Below, one piece after another: positions 63,531 to 64,000 of a DNA stretch of 64,000 nt. A program made the position numbers and the translations under genes. The notes beneath the pieces are model-generated. The model was not told the origin of the DNA. It ran no database searches and was given only the letters and a program-made list of their open reading frames with translations. The stretch comes from Echinarachnius parma (taxonomy: Eukaryota > Echinodermata > Echinoidea > Clypeasteroida > Echinarachniidae), in contig JBAMJV010001407.1 in the NCBI GenBank assembly GCA_037951105.1, forward strand, positions 117,660-181,659, written 5' to 3'. Positions within the stretch are counted from its first letter, which is position 1. Every line of letters starts with the position of its first letter.

Positions 63531-64000
63531 GTAAGGTGGTTATTTTGACATTGGTATTTAGTTCAAGTTCTGTTCTATTATGCTCATCCTCTATTGTCAC
63601 CGTCACCCCATTCTTCTCTATACACATATGTTGGTATTCTGTTCTGTTATTTCAATCATCTCATTCATGTCCACTGAACACTTCTATCCTATTGTTTACT
63701 CTCTGGCATGCTGGCCACTTCTATAGTTGTATCTTGCTCTCTCTCTCTTTCTCTCTGTCTTTAACTGTCTCTTTATGTGGATGCCACATACCTCCTTTAT
63801 ATTGTGTTTGATCATCTTTCCTTATCCTCATCTTCATGTGATCGCATTCCATCGTCACCCCCATCTCTTATTGATTCTTTTAAATAATAAGGTTGATCCA
63901 TTTTAGTTATAGGTACGTTGTCTTTTAGTTAATTGCATTTTACATCCTTTTGTTATTTGTGTATATATTTGCCAATGTTGGCCTCCAATAAATTAGTGCA
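63531..64000. other. T-rich stretch, nothing recognised
   Basis: Contains a CTCTCTCTCT tract (63738-63760) and a final CCAATAAATTAG that could be a poly(A) signal of something unseen. The 98-residue Ser/Leu-rich open frame has no family features. Confidence 0.4.

Overview
The window is animal nuclear DNA. It has spliced exons with GT-AG introns, LINEs of the Jockey/CR1-like and L1/Tx1-like groups, many terminal-inverted-repeat (TIR) elements and Helitron-like ends. The only host protein genes I recognise are two head-to-tail copies of translation elongation factor 1-alpha (eEF1A), both on the plus strand. The repeat mix (mononucleotide C/G runs, a gypsy-type relic, Tx1-like LINE, foldback elements) would suit a marine invertebrate, perhaps a non-vertebrate deuterostome. 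That is an impression; the sequence does not settle the taxon.

Layout. Gene A is partial: its last three coding exons lie at 962-1118, 5828-6084 and 6766-7131, and its first exons must lie before position 1. Bases 7132 to about 22.6 kb are intergenic DNA followed by 5' intron sequence of gene B, packed with TIR elements. A plausible promoter and untranslated first exon for gene B sit at 13760-13965. Gene B then runs about 42 kb, with coding exons at 22694-22837, 40139-40318, 42868-43163, 45772-45928, 52607-52863 and 55630-55938. Its introns hold most of the repeats: three Helitron-like units joined head to tail (23783-32885), an interrupted Jockey/CR1-like LINE (about 35.6-40.07 kb), a hAT insertion that stops 34 bp before an exon, a 3.8-kb foldback element built on a 60-bp minisatellite (46563-50352), and a 56-bp minisatellite (51229-52340). 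Beyond gene B are an L1/Tx1-like LINE fragment, a LINE ORF1 fragment, C-rich repeats, a tRNA-Gly-like gene with a partial duplicate, and more inverted repeats to the end.

The paralogues share exon structure and also recognisable intron and 3' flank sequence (775-925 with 45405-45550; 6090-6440 with 52866-52930 and 54030-54370; 6450-6766 with 55330-55630; 7325-7430 with 56240-56340). The window can therefore be read as a before-and-after pair. Gene A's intron has one 56-bp unit where gene B's has about 20. Gene A keeps the lysine-rich C-terminal tail, while in gene B it is replaced by an array of nine histone-like hairpins whose first unit supplies the stop codon. Gene B also has a one-base frameshift in its third coding exon as printed, and decayed duplicates of that exon lie on both sides of it. 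Gene B is either a failing paralogue or a working gene with an assembly error at one homopolymer.

The most unusual items are the histone-like hairpin array, the foldback/minisatellite element, the joined Helitron-like trio, the decayed exon copies, and several repeat families carrying short motifs spaced about 10-11 bp apart.
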